Source: Lactarius indigo (Eukaryota > Basidiomycota > Agaricomycetes > Russulales > Russulaceae). From it: a DNA stretch of 64,000 nucleotides. The stretch spans positions 409,169 to 473,168 of the forward strand of contig JAFKAC010000044.1 of assembly GCA_025766275.1 (NCBI GenBank). Direction: 5' to 3'. The notes beneath the pieces are model-generated. The model saw only the letters and a program-made list of their open reading frames with translations, made no database searches and was not told the origin of the DNA. A program made the position numbers and the translations under genes. Below, one piece after another: positions 61,664-64,000 of this stretch (within the stretch, counting starts at the first letter, position 1; the number at the start of each line of letters is the position of its first letter).

Positions 61664-62723
61664 TTGACCCAGTCCGTAGAAATAGCTTAACTTAGTACGT
61701 TCCGATTGCCGATCGTGGCCTTACTCAGTGAGGGCCCGCTTTGCTTTTTTCCTTCAGTAGAATAGTTACGTGCGTTAAGATCCCCACGTACATGCATTAA
61801 AAGATACATTTTCTTATTGCTTACTAATAAGAACCACTTCCTGGATTAGGCAGGAAGGCCTGACGCTTTTCGTTTCTAACCTTCTTTCGAGAGCGTCACA
61901 GCTATGAAAAAAACATCAACTTCGCTACAGTAACAACAACCATGACAACGACAACACGCGTTTTCGTTATTGGCGCCTGCCGCACGCGACTCTTCACGGT
62001 CAGGTGACTACCCACCGAACGGTCACGTTGCGGGGTCGAACATACAAAACAGAAGACATTTTTTGGCTGACGCTGCGTTCATACTCTTTTTACTTTCTAA
62101 TCTCTGCGTCACTTGGAAAATCCTCTTAAAACACTGTTTCTGTCTCGCCCTGCTAGTGACCGGAGACTCAAGTCGAGTACTCGATGGATGCCGGAAGTGC
62201 GTACCAACATCAGGCCTTGGAACTGGTGACATTATGCCGTCTTGTCGTGGATGTATGCTCCCAAGCAGCTCAACACGATGCGCTATTGAAACAGTGATTG
62301 TTTTTTGCCTCAATAAGTTCTACTGCTAATGTTCACTCAGAGCCATGTTAGCGGCAGACGAGGCCTTGCTCTCTGCAATAAACGCAGGGGAGAAGCCTAT
62401 GGAAAAGCTCAAAAACAGAGCGTTCGCCGCGTTCATCGAGGCTGAGTGGAGGTTATTTCTATATGAGAGGTCTGCGAACCCAAGGTATTTCATTGCGTTC
62501 GGTTCCCGAATCCATTTCCACTGAAAATAAATAAATAGATACAGCATCACGGACTTATTCCCGAGAATGGCCGGGGCAAGACAAATTGACAGACAATCTC
62601 GAGACCACCTTCAGAGACATAAAGGAAAAATTTCCACACATGTAGGCCCTAACTCTTACGCGAGGCTCGATTTAAGATGGAATAATATAGCAACTTCTGT
62701 ACGACAATCTCAGTATCCCGACA
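61664..62723. other. intergenic between the two F-box paralogues
   Basis: No gene is supported. A + strand frame at about 62345-62520 (MLAADEALLSAINAGEK) is open but short and without relatives nearby. Confidence 0.4.
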
Positions 62724-64000
62724 ATGAAAGTCAACTTCGTGCTCCTCCGGTCCCCCCTAGCAGTCCCTCACGACCCGGATGCTATCACTGTTCCTCGTAA
62801 GTAGGGCCTCACGTATGTTTGTTTGTCATAATCTCATCACGCATTAGAGCTACTCTCCGCCCAACCGACTGCCGGTGAGATTCTTTGGAACTTTGCCCGT
62901 CTTGAGGGTCGTGCACGAGTCACCCTCGAGCAAAATCCTCATTTCTACGTGGATCTTCCTGTACATGAAGGCGAATTCGACCCTGAATTTTCTAAGGACT
63001 CGATGTGGGACTTTGACCTAAGGAGAAACGATACTATCTACGTTCTCGTTGATAGGCCCAGCCGCGTGTTTCTTAAAACTGGTCATAGAAATAGGATCTT
63101 TGGCAACGTCTGGGATCTGAATGGTACCTTGATCTTCAAAGGTTTGCACTCTATGCCCCCAACTCATCGTTTGATCTCAGACGTCTTTCCAGACTTGCGT
63201 GGGCGCCTAGAGGGAGAACGACTCGTCAGACGTGATATTTCCGGAGGCATTGGGTGGTTCTGCCAACGGCTAGTCGTGCCCACCAAACCCCGTGCCCGAT
63301 TGAACCGTAGTTGCATACCGGCGATCACTACCACACCGTTGACCAATCCCACACCCGGGACGGCATTTGAGGACTGGACATTTTTGAGTCAGCCAGCGCT
63401 GAATTTCTTCAACATACACATTTTTGATGAACGAGCGTCCCCTCCTGAATCCACAGAGGATATGGTATGTCTCGGCGCATTTGGCATGCCCCACGACAGC
63501 GACACAAGAGCTCACTTTTTGACACCGGACCCGCCTCCACCACCGATATCCGAGCGACCAGGGTACCATGTGCTATACACAACTGCCGATACGCTCAACG
63601 ACGATGTACTTCTCGGCGTATTCGACTACTATCGATTGGATAGCGAGATACATTGGAATACTCGACTTGGGTGGCGAAAGCTCTCTCATGTTTGTCGAAG
63701 ATGGCGGCACCTCGTATACGGATCGGCAACCCACTTGGATATGCATATTCTATGTACGAATGGCACTCCTCCGGTGAACACGCTAGTCCATCTACCACCC
63801 CCTGCCGCTCGTCATCGATTACCGGTATGCGACTGTAGCCGTAGGTGCACAAGATGAGTTAGGAATATTCAACGCGCTCCAGCTGCATGACCGCGTACGC
63901 CGTGTTGTCCTCCGTATCCCGCCTTCAATTTTAGGCCATTTACTTGTCCTCATGGGCGAATCCTTCCCGATTCTGGAACACCTTTCTCTCTCGTCCACAG
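62724..64000 (+). pseudogene. F-box paralogue with frameshift, cut by the window edge
   Basis: Same exon structure as 59065-61663. The start MKVNFVLLRSPLAVPHDPDA is joined by a GTAAGT...CATTAG intron to QLLSAQPTAGEILWNF and LEQNPHFYVDLP, then DTIYVLVDRPSRVFL and GNVWDLNGTLIFK. A second intron (GTTTGC...TTCCAG, ~63142-63192) joins DLRGRLEGERLVRR. The F-box LNDDVLLGVFDYYR...LSHVCRRWRHLV is intact. At 63797-63802 there is a C5 run where the paralogue has CCTC. One extra base breaks the frame, and the LPLVIDYRYATVAVGAQDEL continuation is found in the next frame up to the window end. It is either a recent pseudogene or an assembly error in a homopolymer. Confidence 0.7.

Overview
The window reads as nuclear DNA of a filamentous basidiomycete. 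Genes are split by many short introns of about 45-65 bp with GTRNGT donors and CTRAC-like branch points. The families present (DUF6535 membrane proteins, expanded small G-domain proteins with C2-like modules, F-box/leucine-rich proteins, AzgA purine permeases, Mutator-like transposons) are those expanded in Agaricomycetes. A member of the Ceratobasidiaceae (Rhizoctonia-like) is my best guess; this is inference from gene families, not a database match.

Layout. 1-5 kb: a reverse-strand G-domain GTPase whose 3' end runs into a chain of intron-like units separated by single codons, a degenerate nucleolar-GTPase remnant, and a reverse-strand F-box/LRR-like gene. 5.24-10.92 kb: a whole Mutator-like element (MULE) with ~235-bp terminal inverted repeats, an 11-bp target-site duplication, two internal minisatellites and a five-exon transposase with one frameshift. 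11.4-15 kb: a second nucleolar-GTPase remnant, a dispersed repeat and a decayed G-domain gene. 15.45-18.47 kb: an intact DUF6535 gene. 19.2-24.6 kb: a C2-like plus GTPase gene facing a compact, intact GTPase with a predicted N-myristoylation signal. 27.2-28.8 kb: an intact secreted beta-helix protein. 29.7-31.4 kb: a broken relative of the C2-GTPase in which the GTPase part is replaced by a kinase-like domain. 34.5-48.4 kb: two AzgA purine permease paralogues, with a trypsin-like protease gene, a Cch1-type calcium-channel pseudogene and copies of a ~1-kb repeat between them.

49.9-57.6 kb is a different compartment: four conserved housekeeping genes, all on the + strand and closely spaced (mitochondrial EF-G, the 9.5-kDa complex I subunit, the Cdc48 cofactor p47/Shp1, and the Smc5/6 subunit Nse3/MAGE). 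From 59 kb to the right edge are two F-box paralogues with the same extra N-terminal domain; the second carries a frameshift and is cut by the window edge.

No operon-like pathway links the genes. The main theme is accessory-genome turnover: duplication, exon-module swapping, pseudogenes and one DNA transposon, next to a stable housekeeping block. Exon structures were worked out by eye from GT-AG sites, reading frame and paralogue alignment.
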